A DNA stretch of 64,000 bases from Methyloversatilis sp. GTDB lineage: Bacteria > Pseudomonadota > Gammaproteobacteria > Burkholderiales > Rhodocyclaceae. Below are positions 44,123 through 52,795 of the stretch, piece after piece. The stretch spans positions 53,752 through 117,751 of the forward strand of contig NZ_JAUYNV010000057.1 of the NCBI RefSeq assembly GCF_030698125.1, in the 5' to 3' direction. The translations under genes were made by a program, and so were the position numbers. The notes beneath the pieces are model-generated. The model did not search any database. It was given only the letters and a program-made list of their open reading frames with translations, and had not been told where the DNA came from. How positions within the stretch are numbered: position 1 is the first letter of the stretch; each line of letters begins with the position of its first letter.

Positions 44123-47100
44123 TCAGACGCTGACCGCTTCATCGCGCAGTTTCAGCGCCTGTTCCATGTCGACCTCGACCACGCGCGAACATCCGCGCTC
44201 CTGCATCGTGACGCCCACCAGTTGTTGCGCCATTTCCATCGTGATCTTGTTGTGGCTGATGAACACGAACTGCGTAGCGGCCGACATGCGCTTGACCATT
44301 TCGCAGAAGCGTTCGGTGTTGGTGTCGTCCAGCGGCGCATCGACTTCGTCCAGCATGCAGAACGGCGCCGGATTGAGCTGGAACAGCGCGAACACCAGCG
44401 CCGTCGCGGTCAACGCCTTTTCACCGCCCGACAGCAGCTGGATCGACGCGTTGCGCTTGCCCGGCGGCTGTGCGAACACCTGCAGCCCGGCATCCAGAAT
44501 TTCGTCGCCGGTCATCACCAGCCGCGCCTCGCCGCCACCGAACAGCTCCGGGAAGATGCGGCCGAACTCGGTATTCACGCGATCATACGTGTCCTTGAGC
44601 AGGGCACGGGTTTCGCGGTCCATGCTGCGGATGGCATCTTCCAGCGTGCCGATGGCCTCGCGCAGGTCGGCCGACTGCATGTCCAGATAGCCCTTGCGCT
44701 CGGCCGCCTGGGTCAGTTCTTCCAGTGCGGCCAGATTCACCGCGCCGAGCGCCGCGATGTCGCGGTTCAGGCGGGCGATTTCACCATTCAGACTGCCTTC
44801 GCGCACGTTTTCCTGCTCGCCTTCGGCAACCAGCGCATCGAGCCGGCCTTCCGGCAGCGTGATTTCGGCCAGCCGCTGCGCGAACTGTTCGGCGTTCAGC
44901 GCCGCCGCCTGCTGCTTCAGCCGGCACTCGGCCAGACGCTCGCGCGCCGGCGCCAGCCGCTGTTCGCTCTGCGCGCGCTGCGCATCGAGGTCGCGCAGCT
45001 GCGCCGCCAGCCCTTCCTGCGTGTCGCGGCAGGTGGCCAGCACCTGTTCGCGTGCGCGGCGGGCGTCCAGCGTCTGCTGCAGCGTGGCGTCGATGCTGCG
45101 CTCGTCGATCTGCGCAAATTCGTCGCGCCGCAGTGCGCATTCGAGTTCGGCGTTTTCGAGCTGAGTGCGCGCGACCGACAGGTTGTTCGCCAGATCGGTC
45201 AGCCGGCTGGCGCATTCGCGCTGCGAAAAGCCGGCTTCCTGCACCTCGCGCGCCGCCGCCTGATCGGCAAAGCGCGCCTCGCGCAGCGTGCCGTCGGCGC
45301 TCTTGTGCGCCTCCAGCGCCGCGTCGAGCCGGTTGCGCTGCACATCGATCAGTTCGCGTGCGCGCTCGATCTCGATTTCGGCGCGTTCCAGATGCGCCTG
45401 TTCGGTCTGTTCCGCCTGATCCACTTCGGCGCGGTCGCGCTCCAGTGCGGCGCGCTGCTCGTCGAAGCGCGACACCGCCTGGCCGAGCTTGATCTGGTCG
45501 ACCTGCGCGGTGTGCGCCGCCTGGGTCAGCGACTGCTGCTCGCGCCGCGCCGCCGCCTGTTCTTCGTGTGCCGCGGCCAGCGCCGCTTCGGCTTCGCGCA
45601 GCGCCTCGCGCGCCTCGGCCAACGCGGCCTCGGCCATGTCGATGTCGCGGCCCAGTTGTTCGATGTCGCGCGCGCGCTCCAGCACGCCATGCGTGCGCGC
45701 GTCCGGCGCATAAAGCGTGAGCGACGAACCCTGGGCGACGCGGCCCTGGCGGTCGACCTGGGCCGCACCGCCCTGGGCCGCACCGCCCTGGGCCGCTCCG
45801 CCCTGTAGCGAACTCCCCTGAGCCGGTAGCGCCAGCACCTCGACGGCCGCCACCGGCCCGAGCCACAGGTCGAGCAGCGCGTCCCAGCGCGCGTCGAGCG
45901 TCTGTACGCAATGGCGCAGGCTGTCGGCCGAAAGCGGCGTGCGCGGGTCGGCGCCCGGCAGTGCGAGGGTCAGCGTCTGCGGTGCGGCACCGGCCGCACC
46001 GGCGGCGGCCAGCGTGTCGGGCGATGTAGCATCGAGCGCGCCCAGGCGCTCGCGCAGCACGGCTTCGACGGCCAGCTCCCAGCCGGCATCGACCTTGATG
46101 GCCTGCCACAGCGGTCGAGCGTCCTGCAGGCCGAGCGCTGCCAGCCAGGGCGCGAGCTTGCCGTCGCTCTGCGTCTTGCGCTGCAGCTCGACCCGCGCGT
46201 CGCGTCGGGCGCGGGTTTCGGTCAGCGTGCGGGTGGTGGCGCGCTCGCCGTCCTGCGCGTTGCGCACCGCGCCCTGCAGCTGCGGCACCGCGATCTGCGC
46301 CGCCTGCATGCGCTGCTGCGCGGCATCGACCGCCGCCTGCAGCTCTTCGAGTCGCGCCTGGGCCAGCGACAGCGCTGCGCGGTCCGGCTCGATCAATTGT
46401 GCCGCGTCGTGCGCGATGCGCTCGCGCCGGCCGGCCAGCGAATGCAGCATGCGGCCGGCGTTCGCGCGGTGGGTTTCTTCCACCTTGAGCTGCTGTTCGA
46501 CCGCCGCCAGATCGCGCCGCGCCTCGGTCGCCAGTTGCTCCGCCTCCTGGAACGCGGCTTCGGCTTCAGGCAGCAGCGCGCGTGTCGTTTCGTGCCGCGC
46601 CTCGGCCTGTTCGATGCGGTGGGCGGCGTGCTCGGCCAGCGTGGTCCAACGCGCGGTGTCGCTTTCGATGCTTTCGATGCGCGCGCGCCAGTTCGCCACC
46701 TCGCCATCGAGCTGGGCGATGCGCGCCGCGAGCTTCTGGCGGTTTTCCGCCGCGCGCCGCAGATCGTCTTCCAGCCGGCTGGCTTTCGCGTTGGCGGTCA
46801 GCAGTTCGGCCTGCGCCGCATGCACCGCCTCGGAACTGGCGAAATGTTCGGTACGGATGCGCTCCAGCGCTGCCTCGTGGTGGCGCAGCGCCGCGGTTTC
46901 GCGTTCGATGTCGTTTTCGATGCGGCCGGCGTCGCCCGCCAGCGTGTCGGCCTCGGCCGCCGCGGCGCGCTGCTTCATCGCCCACAGCAGCGCCTGGCGC
47001 TCGACCAGCCGGGTATTCAGTTCGGTGTGGCGGGCGGCAACTTCCGCCTGCTTCTGCAAGCGCTCGATGCGGCTGCCCAGTTCGCCGACGATGTCGTCGA

Positions 47101-47680
47101 GCCGCACCAGATTGTCGCGCGCGTCGTCGAGCCGGCCCTGCGTTTCACGGCGCCGCTCGCGGTACTTGGTGATGCCGGCCGCCTCTTCGAGAAAGGCGCG
47201 CAGCTCTTCCGGCCGCGCCTCGATGATGCGCGTGATCATGCCCTGCTCGATGATGGCGTAGGCGCGCGGGCCCAGGCCGGTACCGAGGAACACGTCGATC
47301 ACGTCGCGCCGGCGCACCCGCGTGTTGTTGATGAAGTAGTCCGACTGGCCGTCGCGCTCCAGCACCCGCTTGACCGCGATTTCGGCGTACTGCGACCACT
47401 GCCCGGCCGCCCTGCCCTGGTCATTGTCGAACACCAGTTCGACCGACGCCCGCCCGACCGGCTTGCGCGTGCCCGAGCCATTGAAGATGACGTCGGTCAT
47501 CGCATCGCCGCGCAGCGCCGACGCCCGCGACTCGCCGAGCACCCAGCGCACCGCATCGATGATGTTGGACTTGCCGCAGCCATTCGGCCCCACCACGCCG
47601 ACCAGCTGGCCGGGCATCAGGATGGTGGTCGGATCGACGAAAGTCTTGAAGCCGGCGAGTTTGAGTTTGGACAGTCGCAC
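44123..47680 (-). CDS. smc: Chromosome partition protein SMC
   Basis: This 1185-residue ATPase has a Walker A GPNGCGKSN near residue 32, two long coiled coils, a hinge at ~500-660, and C-terminal LSGGEKALTA and Walker B FCMLDEVDAPLDD. It condenses and segregates the chromosome. I start it at GTG 47680 (MRLSKLKLAGFKTFVDPT), which matches the family length; the frame runs 150 bases further with non-conserved sequence. A short tandem repeat lies in the hinge. Confidence 0.95.
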   Translation of the reverse strand: MRLSKLKLAGFKTFVDPTTILMPGQLVGVVGPNGCGKSNIIDAVRWVLGESRASALRGDAMTDVIFNGSGTRKPVGRASVELVFDNDQGRAAGQWSQYAEIAVKRVLERDGQSDYFINNTRVRRRDVIDVFLGTGLGPRAYAIIEQGMITRIIEARPEELRAFLEEAAGITKYRERRRETQGRLDDARDNLVRLDDIVGELGSRIERLQKQAEVAARHTELNTRLVERQALLWAMKQRAAAAEADTLAGDAGRIENDIERETAALRHHEAALERIRTEHFASSEAVHAAQAELLTANAKASRLEDDLRRAAENRQKLAARIAQLDGEVANWRARIESIESDTARWTTLAEHAAHRIEQAEARHETTRALLPEAEAAFQEAEQLATEARRDLAAVEQQLKVEETHRANAGRMLHSLAGRRERIAHDAAQLIEPDRAALSLAQARLEELQAAVDAAQQRMQAAQIAVPQLQGAVRNAQDGERATTRTLTETRARRDARVELQRKTQSDGKLAPWLAALGLQDARPLWQAIKVDAGWELAVEAVLRERLGALDATSPDTLAAAGAAGAAPQTLTLALPGADPRTPLSADSLRHCVQTLDARWDALLDLWLGPVAAVEVLALPAQGSSLQGGAAQGGAAQGGAAQVDRQGRVAQGSSLTLYAPDARTHGVLERARDIEQLGRDIDMAEAALAEAREALREAEAALAAAHEEQAAARREQQSLTQAAHTAQVDQIKLGQAVSRFDEQRAALERDRAEVDQAEQTEQAHLERAEIEIERARELIDVQRNRLDAALEAHKSADGTLREARFADQAAAREVQEAGFSQRECASRLTDLANNLSVARTQLENAELECALRRDEFAQIDERSIDATLQQTLDARRAREQVLATCRDTQEGLAAQLRDLDAQRAQSEQRLAPARERLAECRLKQQAAALNAEQFAQRLAEITLPEGRLDALVAEGEQENVREGSLNGEIARLNRDIAALGAVNLAALEELTQAAERKGYLDMQSADLREAIGTLEDAIRSMDRETRALLKDTYDRVNTEFGRIFPELFGGGEARLVMTGDEILDAGLQVFAQPPGKRNASIQLLSGGEKALTATALVFALFQLNPAPFCMLDEVDAPLDDTNTERFCEMVKRMSAATQFVFISHNKITMEMAQQLVGVTMQERGCSRVVEVDMEQALKLRDEAVSV
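45758..45802 (-). repeat. Three 15-bp tandem repeats in smc hinge
   Basis: Three units of CTGGGCCGCACCGCC (the last with one change) encode QGGAA repeated in frame within the hinge. The insert is likely a slippage expansion in a tolerant loop. Confidence 0.85.
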
Positions 47681-47986
47681 GGGACGGCGGCGGGGGGCGG
47701 ATGTAGGGCTAAAAACCGGCTGAATGATATCACTCGGGGCTTCATGGCCCGGCCAGCCTGCAGCGCGATGCGCTGTATCGGCAGTAAAAGTGCGCGCCGA
47801 CATACGGTGACCGCGGGACTTTGACCTCACGGGCCGGAGCGCTGCAACGCCTGACCCCGCGGCGACGTCAGGCGAACAGGCGGGGGCTCACGAACCCACG
47901 CGGGGCAAAAAAGCCGGGGGCCCCTTGTTCGCTGCATGCAGGCGTCTGAAATGCTTCGGGCCGCTCAAAACAGCGATTGAAGTCTC
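47681..47986. other. Intergenic region upstream of smc, no gene
   Basis: This divergent gap between smc and the YefM-YoeB-like pair has no frame with coding character. Its left part is GC-rich; the right end becomes AT-richer towards the toxin-antitoxin operator. Confidence 0.6.
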
Positions 47987-48002
47987 GTACGTAAATACGT
48001 AC
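47987..48002 (+). promoter_or_regulatory. Putative operator of the YefM-YoeB-like operon
   Basis: GTACGTA-AA-TACGTAC is a perfect palindrome 26 bases before the antitoxin start. E. coli YefM recognises TGTACA-type palindromes, and both halves here contain GTAC, so autoregulation is likely. A promoter overlapping the site is inference. Confidence 0.65.
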
Positions 48003-48028
48003 TCTATCGGTCTCATCGGAGATCAACC

Positions 48029-48271
48029 ATGACCACCCTCACCGCCAGCGAAGCACGGGCGAACCTGTATCGACTGATCGACCAGACCGCAGCGTCACAC
48101 CAGCCCATCCACATCGCCGGCAAGCGCACGAGCGCAGTTCTGATCTCGGCGGAGGACTGGCAATCCATCCAGGAAACGCTGTACCTCTTGTCTGTCCCCG
48201 GCATGCGCGAGTCCATCAAGGAAGGCATGGCTGAACCGCTTGGCGAGAGCGCCAGGGAGCTCAACTGGTGA
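48029..48271 (+). CDS. yefM: YefM/Phd-family antitoxin
   Basis: The 80-residue protein begins MTTLTASEARANLYRLIDQT and has AGKRTSAVLISAEDWQSI, the standard Phd/YefM fold. The C-terminal tail would wrap the toxin. It overlaps the toxin start by 4 bases and has GGAGATC upstream as ribosome binding site. Confidence 0.93.
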   Translation: MTTLTASEARANLYRLIDQTAASHQPIHIAGKRTSAVLISAEDWQSIQETLYLLSVPGMRESIKEGMAEPLGESARELNW

Positions 48272-48531
48272 GCTGGCGGGTTGTCTTCGCCAGGCACGCC
48301 GGGAAAGACGCGAAGAAGCTGGCCGCAGCCGGCCTGAAGTCGAAAGCCCAGGAATTGCTCGCGGTTCTTGCCAACGATCCATTCCAGAATCCGCCGCCCT
48401 ATGAAAAGCTCGTGGGTGATCTTGCGGGCGCGTATTCGCGACGCATCAATATCCAGCACCGCCTGGTCTACGAAGTATTTGTCGAGGAGCGCGTTGTCCG
48501 TGTGCTCAGGATGTGGTCGCACTATGAATAG
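48268..48531 (+). CDS. yoeB: YoeB-family toxin (ribosome-dependent RNase)
   Basis: The 87-residue toxin keeps the catalytic residues of YoeB: Glu46 (PPPYEKL), Arg65 (INIQHRLVY) and a C-terminal His85 (RMWSHY). It cleaves mRNA in the ribosomal A site. It starts at GTG 48268. It looks intact and likely active. Confidence 0.93.
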   Translation: MSWRVVFARHAGKDAKKLAAAGLKSKAQELLAVLANDPFQNPPPYEKLVGDLAGAYSRRINIQHRLVYEVFVEERVVRVLRMWSHYE

Positions 48532-48537
48532 AAGCGA

Positions 48538-48930
48538 TCAGTCCCTAATGACGAAGAGCGTGCCACAGACACTGCGGGCGTGATGACGCGTCAGCAGACA
48601 AAGCTCGCCGAGCAAGGTGAGGCAGAATCCTGCGCATGCCGTCGCACCGCACCGCACCGCATCGCCCACAGGAAGAAACGACTGGGCACTTGCTCGTGTA
48701 TTCAATTTTGTGTGCAGCAGCACGATCAGCCCCTTGCTGTTCGGGTGCAGGAAGCCATAGTTGCGCGAGCGCCTGAATCCTCCTGGCACGGCCTGCTACA
48801 GGATCAGGTGCAGGAAGTCGGCACCGGGCAGCGTGCGCACCGTCGTCTGACCGCTTCGCCCATCGCGACATCGAAAGCTCACCTGGCCGTCGTGCTCATG
48901 ATCGCAAGAGAGAATGTCGGCTGCGCCGCT
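48538..48930 (-). pseudogene. IS91-like transposase C-terminal remnant
   Basis: Translating the minus strand from about 48930 gives an IS91-family C-terminal sequence, DILSCDHEHDGQVSFRCRDG, then TTVRTLPGADFLHLIL, an in-frame TAG at 48796-48798, and QAVPGGFRRSRNYGFLHPNS. No N-terminal catalytic part and no ends are present, so this is a relic. It marks past mobile element activity between the two toxin-antitoxin pairs. The family call rests on recognition of the FRRSRNYGFLHPNSK signature. Confidence 0.75.
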
Positions 48931-48953
48931 CCGGCCTCCTCTCACCTCCGGCG

Positions 48954-49349
48954 TTAGCCCGCAGACATCGACAGCGCGCGGTTCGGAAACGCACGTAAAA
49001 GCCGCTTGTCCATCGTGATCAGTTTCGTGTCCAGCTTCGCCGCAAGCGCAACGAACTCGCAGTCATACGCTGAGCAGTCGCTGTCGCGTACAAGTTCAAG
49101 AACTGTTCGCGACTCAACCTCATATTCGCAACCCGCGAGCAGGCTTTCAGCCTCCGCCTGCAGGGTTGTTGCTTGCTCAAAAGCGATGTCCTTGCGCCGC
49201 ACGTACCCGGCAAGGATGTTCCTGAACTCGCTTCGCCAGAGGATCGGCGCACACCAATCAGGATCGCGTTCCAACAGTGCCTCTGCAGCAGCGGTGTGCT
49301 CACCAGGCAGGTACAGGTAGGCAAGAACGTTTGTATCCACAACGATCAT
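48954..49349 (-). CDS. vapC: VapC-like PIN-domain toxin
   Basis: The 131-residue PIN RNase has the four acidic residues Asp5 (VVDTNVLAY), Glu41 (WRSEFRN), Asp96 (SAYDCEFVALA) and Asp114 (TMDKRLL). It likely cleaves tRNA or rRNA. It overlaps the antitoxin stop by 4 bases. It looks intact. Confidence 0.92.
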   Translation of the reverse strand: MIVVDTNVLAYLYLPGEHTAAAEALLERDPDWCAPILWRSEFRNILAGYVRRKDIAFEQATTLQAEAESLLAGCEYEVESRTVLELVRDSDCSAYDCEFVALAAKLDTKLITMDKRLLRAFPNRALSMSAG

Positions 49350-49591
49350 GCCCTGCCCTCGCGTTTGGCCGCGTCAATGTCGTCGTGCGTGAACCGTTGT
49401 TTTGGTAACGCAGCGCGCAACTCCCTTGCCCTCGCAAGTCGCTCGCTGGGAGCAAGCCTTGTTGGCAGAAGCACGGCTTCCAGGCATACGATTGCCTCGC
49501 TGTTCAGGCTTCGCCTGTGCATCTCGGCTGCGCTCTTCAATCGCTCGTACACGGCGTCAGGTATGTTCTTCAACGTCAGCGTAGTCGGCAT
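49346..49591 (-). CDS. vapB: FitA/VapB-like ribbon-helix-helix antitoxin
   Basis: The 81-residue protein begins MPTTLTLKNIPDAVYERLK, with the RHH motif followed by RRSLNSEAIVCLEAVL. It neutralises the PIN toxin and represses the operon. I start it at ATG 49591; the frame runs further upstream through broken sequence. Confidence 0.9.
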   Translation of the reverse strand: MPTTLTLKNIPDAVYERLKSAAEMHRRSLNSEAIVCLEAVLLPTRLAPSERLARARELRAALPKQRFTHDDIDAAKREGRA

Positions 49592-49853
49592 GGGTTTGCA
49601 CCATTTGGAAACCAAAGCGGTTCCATTTTGGCACGTGCAAGCCCGTTCCGCCATCCCGCCGCTGCGGGCCAACGAATACAGCTTCGGTGCGGTGGAACAA
49701 CTGCTCGCAGACCTCAGGTCCGACGTCGAGCGCTGGGCTTCACCATGAAGGCCATCATCGACGTGTCTGGTAAAGGCTGGGTCTTCACGACCGCCGTGGC
49801 TCAGGGTGATCTGCCCCGAACCGGCGAACCGCGAACTACTTGAAAGAAGCGGC
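49592..49853. other. Non-coding stretch with possible operator
   Basis: This region lies between the VapB-like antitoxin and the EamA remnant and has no credible gene. Its first part carries an inverted repeat annotated separately; the rest, about 49630-49850, could be decayed coding DNA I cannot identify. Confidence 0.5.
49604..49628 (-). promoter_or_regulatory. Candidate operator of the VapBC-like operon
   Basis: TTTGGAAACCAAA (49604-49616) is a perfect palindrome 13 bases upstream of the antitoxin ATG. TGGAAACC also pairs imperfectly with GGTTCCA downstream (49618-49624), giving overlapping repeats typical of ribbon-helix-helix operators. Confidence 0.5.
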
Positions 49854-50160
49854 TTAAGGACCTTCGCCCTCCCCCGCGTGCCACCCTGACGAAACGGCGG
49901 CGACAACCATTTCGAACAGGAACAGCGCGTTGGCGCTCGCGAAGGTGATGCCGTGCCGTACTGCACGACCAGATTCACCACCACCAATACGCCGCCGAGG
50001 ATGATGAGCACGGCCCGGGTTTCCGGGCCGATGGCGGCGATTTCGCTCAGCGGCGACTCGCCGCGCAGCCAGGCGGCGAACGGGGCGACGGCGATGACGC
50101 CGAAAACACGGCAGGCATCTGGCGCATTTGCGCCATGACAGTGCTGGACTGAGTCGGCGG
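49854..50160 (-). pseudogene. EamA/DMT-family transporter remnant, frameshifted
   Basis: On the minus strand one frame gives RVFGVIAVAPFAAWLRGE and LVVVNLVVQYG. After a frameshift near 49960 a second frame gives ITFASANALFLFEMVVAAV. Together they resemble the C-terminal half of a drug/metabolite transporter. Neither frame has a full gene. Confidence 0.55.
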
Positions 50161-50512
50161 GAGCGACTGGGAGGTAGCTCAAAAGCGCGTTGCGTCGCGC
50201 GAAAAATATCGAGGCGCATCTCGTACCGCGCCTTCCCGGTTCGGGAAGCACGGGAATTTCACCCGTCACGAATATTTAACACATCCGTTTGCCTTCCTTA
50301 ACCACGCGCTGAGGCGCGCCGGACGCTCACCCCTACGAAGTCAAGCGGGTACGCATCATCCATTCGGACGAATGCCGAAAAACACGATCCCTTTTAAATA
50401 AGCAGCGGTGTCATACGCATATTCAGGAGTCAAACAAGGTTGCCTCCCGGACTCCGCGCAATGACCAAGGCATCTCATACGCAGCGCGTCAAAAAAAAGA
50501 TGAAATAACTTG
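50161..50512 (+). other. Upstream region of the type I secretion operon
   Basis: This 350-base gap has no gene. It includes the GC hairpin GCGCTGAGGCGC at about 50306-50317, a TTTTAAATAA stretch near 50394, and AAAAAAAAGATGAAA just before the exporter start. It must hold the promoter, but I cannot assign one. Confidence 0.5.
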
Positions 50513-52705
50513 ATGAATCAACCACACGCTGCGAGTCATCCGGCCTCACCCACCACCAGCTCGCAACCAGGCTTCAGTGGCCTGAAATGCCTTGCATTGG
50601 TCGCCCGATTTCTCGGATGCGCTGCCGATGCCGAGCAGATTCATCATCAGCGCGGCCTCAGCGGCACACCGGTCACGGCCGATGATCTGGTCCGTGCAGC
50701 ACGCGGTCTGGCCTTGAAGTCGAAAACGGCCCGCCTCGAAACAACGCCGGAGGGGATCAGGCGCCTTGGCAAAGGCTCACTTCCCTGCATTCTCGAAACG
50801 CACCACGACGACGACGGCGCTGCCGCCGAGTTTCTGGTACTGGCGCGGGTCGAGGGCGAGAGGGCGCTGATTCACGACCCGCAGGCGGAACGGCCGGTAC
50901 TGCTCTCGCTGGATGAACTGGCGGCCCGTCTTTCCGGCCGCGCCGTCCTGATCACCTCCCGCGCCCAACTGGCTGGCGCCCTCGCCCGCTTCGATTTCAC
51001 CTGGTTCGTCCCCGCCGTCGTGAAATACCGGCGCCTGCTGGCGGAAGCGCTCGTCGCGTCGTTCGCATTGCAGATCTTTGCGCTGGTCACCCCGTTGTTC
51101 TTCCAGGTGGTCATGGACAAGGTGCTGGTGCATCAAGGCCTGGCCACGCTGCAGGTGATCGGTGTCGGCCTGTTGGCAACCGTGCTGTTCGAATCCGTGC
51201 TGTCGGCGCTGCGCACCTATGTGTTTGCGCACACCACGAGCCGCATCGACGTTGAACTGGGCGCCCGGCTGTTTCGCCATCTTCTCGGCTTGCCGCTGGC
51301 CTATTTCGAGGCGCGCCGTATCGGCGATTCGGTCGCGCGGGTGCGCGAACTGGAGAACATCCGCAATTTCCTGACCGGTCCAGCCCTGACGTCGGTGATG
51401 GACCTGCTGTTCACCTTCGTCTTTCTCGCCGTCATGCTCTGGTACAGCGTGCCGCTGACGGTGCTGGTACTGGCTTCGCTGCCGCTTTACGCGCTGCTGA
51501 TGGGTTCGACGATGCCCGCGTTCCGCCGCCGGCTGGACGAGAAATTCGCCCGCGGCGCCGAGAACCAGGCATTTCTGGTCGAGGCCGTTTCCGGCATCCA
51601 GACGCTGAAAGCGGGCGCGACCGAACCGCAGGCGATACGCCGCTGGGACGAACAGCTCGCCGCCTACGTCGCCTCCAGCTTCCGCGTGACGAAACTGGCC
51701 GCCTTCGCCGGCGAAGGCATACAGCTCATCCAGAAGCTCGTCACTGTCGGCATTCTGTGGCTGGGTGCCTACCAGGTCATGGACGGCGCAATGACGGTCG
51801 GCAGCCTCATCGCCTTCAACATGCTGGCGGGTCGCGTCGCCCAACCCGTACTGCGTCTCGCCCAGTTGTGGCAGGAACTTCAGCAGGCAGGCATCGCGGT
51901 TGCGCGGCTGGGCGACATCCTGAACACGCCGACCGAAACGCGCGCCGCGAGTCGCACCCAGTTGCCGGCGCTGCGCGGCGACATCGAATTCGATCAGGTG
52001 CGTTTCCGCTACCGGCCCGACGGCTCGGAAGTGTTGCGCGGCATCAGCTTTCATCTGCGCGCGGGTGAGGTGCTCGGCATCGTCGGCCGCAGCGGCTCCG
52101 GCAAGAGCACCGTGGCCAAGCTGGTGCAGCGCCTGTATGTGCCCGAGCGCGGGCGGGTGAAGGTCGATGGCGTCGATCTGGCTTTGGCCGACCCCGCCTG
52201 GCTGCGCCGGCAGATCGGCGTCGTGCTGCAGGAAAACCGCCTGTTCGCCCGCAGTGTGCGCGACAACATCGCGCTGGCCGACCCCGGCGCATCGATGGAC
52301 GCCGTCGTGCAGGCCGCCAAGCTGGCCGGTGCGCACGAGTTCATCCTCGAACTGCCGGAAGGTTACGACACCCTGGTCGGCGAACAGGGCTCGACGCTGT
52401 CGGGCGGGCAGCGTCAGCGCATCGCCATCGCGCGCGCCCTGATGACCAACCCGCGCGTGCTCATCTTCGACGAAGCGACCTCGGCCCTCGACTACGAATC
52501 CGAACGCATCGTGCACGACAACATGCGCTTCATCTGCAAGGGGCGCACCGTCATCATCATCGCGCACCGGCTGTCGGCGGTACGCGATGCCCACCGCATC
52601 ATGGTGATGGAAGCCGGCGAAATCGTCGAACAAGGCAGTCATGCCGAACTGCTCGCCGCACCGGGCGGGCGCTACGCGCATCTGCATGCGCTGCAGGCGG
52701 GGTGA
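50513..52705 (+). CDS. Type I secretion ABC exporter with C39-like domain (HlyB-like)
   Basis: This 730-residue transporter has an N-terminal C39-like domain (~20-145) in which the catalytic Cys position reads Ser (FSGLKCLALVARFLG), so it should bind but not cleave its substrate, as in HlyB. A six-helix transmembrane domain (~155-440) follows, then an ATPase with Walker A GRSGSGKST, signature LSGGQRQRIAIARAL, Walker B VLIFDEATSAL and an H-loop His (IIAHRLS). It powers export of RTX proteins through a TolC-type outer-membrane channel not seen here. ATG 50513 is preferred over the adjacent TTG. Confidence 0.93.
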   Translation: MNQPHAASHPASPTTSSQPGFSGLKCLALVARFLGCAADAEQIHHQRGLSGTPVTADDLVRAARGLALKSKTARLETTPEGIRRLGKGSLPCILETHHDDDGAAAEFLVLARVEGERALIHDPQAERPVLLSLDELAARLSGRAVLITSRAQLAGALARFDFTWFVPAVVKYRRLLAEALVASFALQIFALVTPLFFQVVMDKVLVHQGLATLQVIGVGLLATVLFESVLSALRTYVFAHTTSRIDVELGARLFRHLLGLPLAYFEARRIGDSVARVRELENIRNFLTGPALTSVMDLLFTFVFLAVMLWYSVPLTVLVLASLPLYALLMGSTMPAFRRRLDEKFARGAENQAFLVEAVSGIQTLKAGATEPQAIRRWDEQLAAYVASSFRVTKLAAFAGEGIQLIQKLVTVGILWLGAYQVMDGAMTVGSLIAFNMLAGRVAQPVLRLAQLWQELQQAGIAVARLGDILNTPTETRAASRTQLPALRGDIEFDQVRFRYRPDGSEVLRGISFHLRAGEVLGIVGRSGSGKSTVAKLVQRLYVPERGRVKVDGVDLALADPAWLRRQIGVVLQENRLFARSVRDNIALADPGASMDAVVQAAKLAGAHEFILELPEGYDTLVGEQGSTLSGGQRQRIAIARALMTNPRVLIFDEATSALDYESERIVHDNMRFICKGRTVIIIAHRLSAVRDAHRIMVMEAGEIVEQGSHAELLAAPGGRYAHLHALQAG

Positions 52706-52795
52706 TGAGACCCCCACGCTCACTTCGTTCGCTGCCCCCCGAGGGGGCTGCGCTTGCCCTTGGGGCGGCCCGGCGGGCAGCGCGGAACCTCTGAC
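52706..52795. repeat. GC-rich intergenic repeat in the T1SS operon
   Basis: The gap between the exporter and adaptor contains ACCCCCACGCTCACTTCGTTC and GCCCCCCGAGGGGGC, a hairpin-forming sequence widespread in betaproteobacterial intergenic DNA, followed by CCTTGGGGCGGCCCGGC. It could modulate mRNA stability between the two genes. Confidence 0.6.

Noticed and set aside
45911..47824. A 637-codon plus-strand frame opposite smc
   Set aside because: Antisense shadow of the SMC N-terminal half; Arg/Gln/His-rich with no domain.
48580..48957. Plus-strand 125-codon frame between the two toxin-antitoxin pairs
   Set aside because: It is opposite the transposase relic and has no recognisable features.
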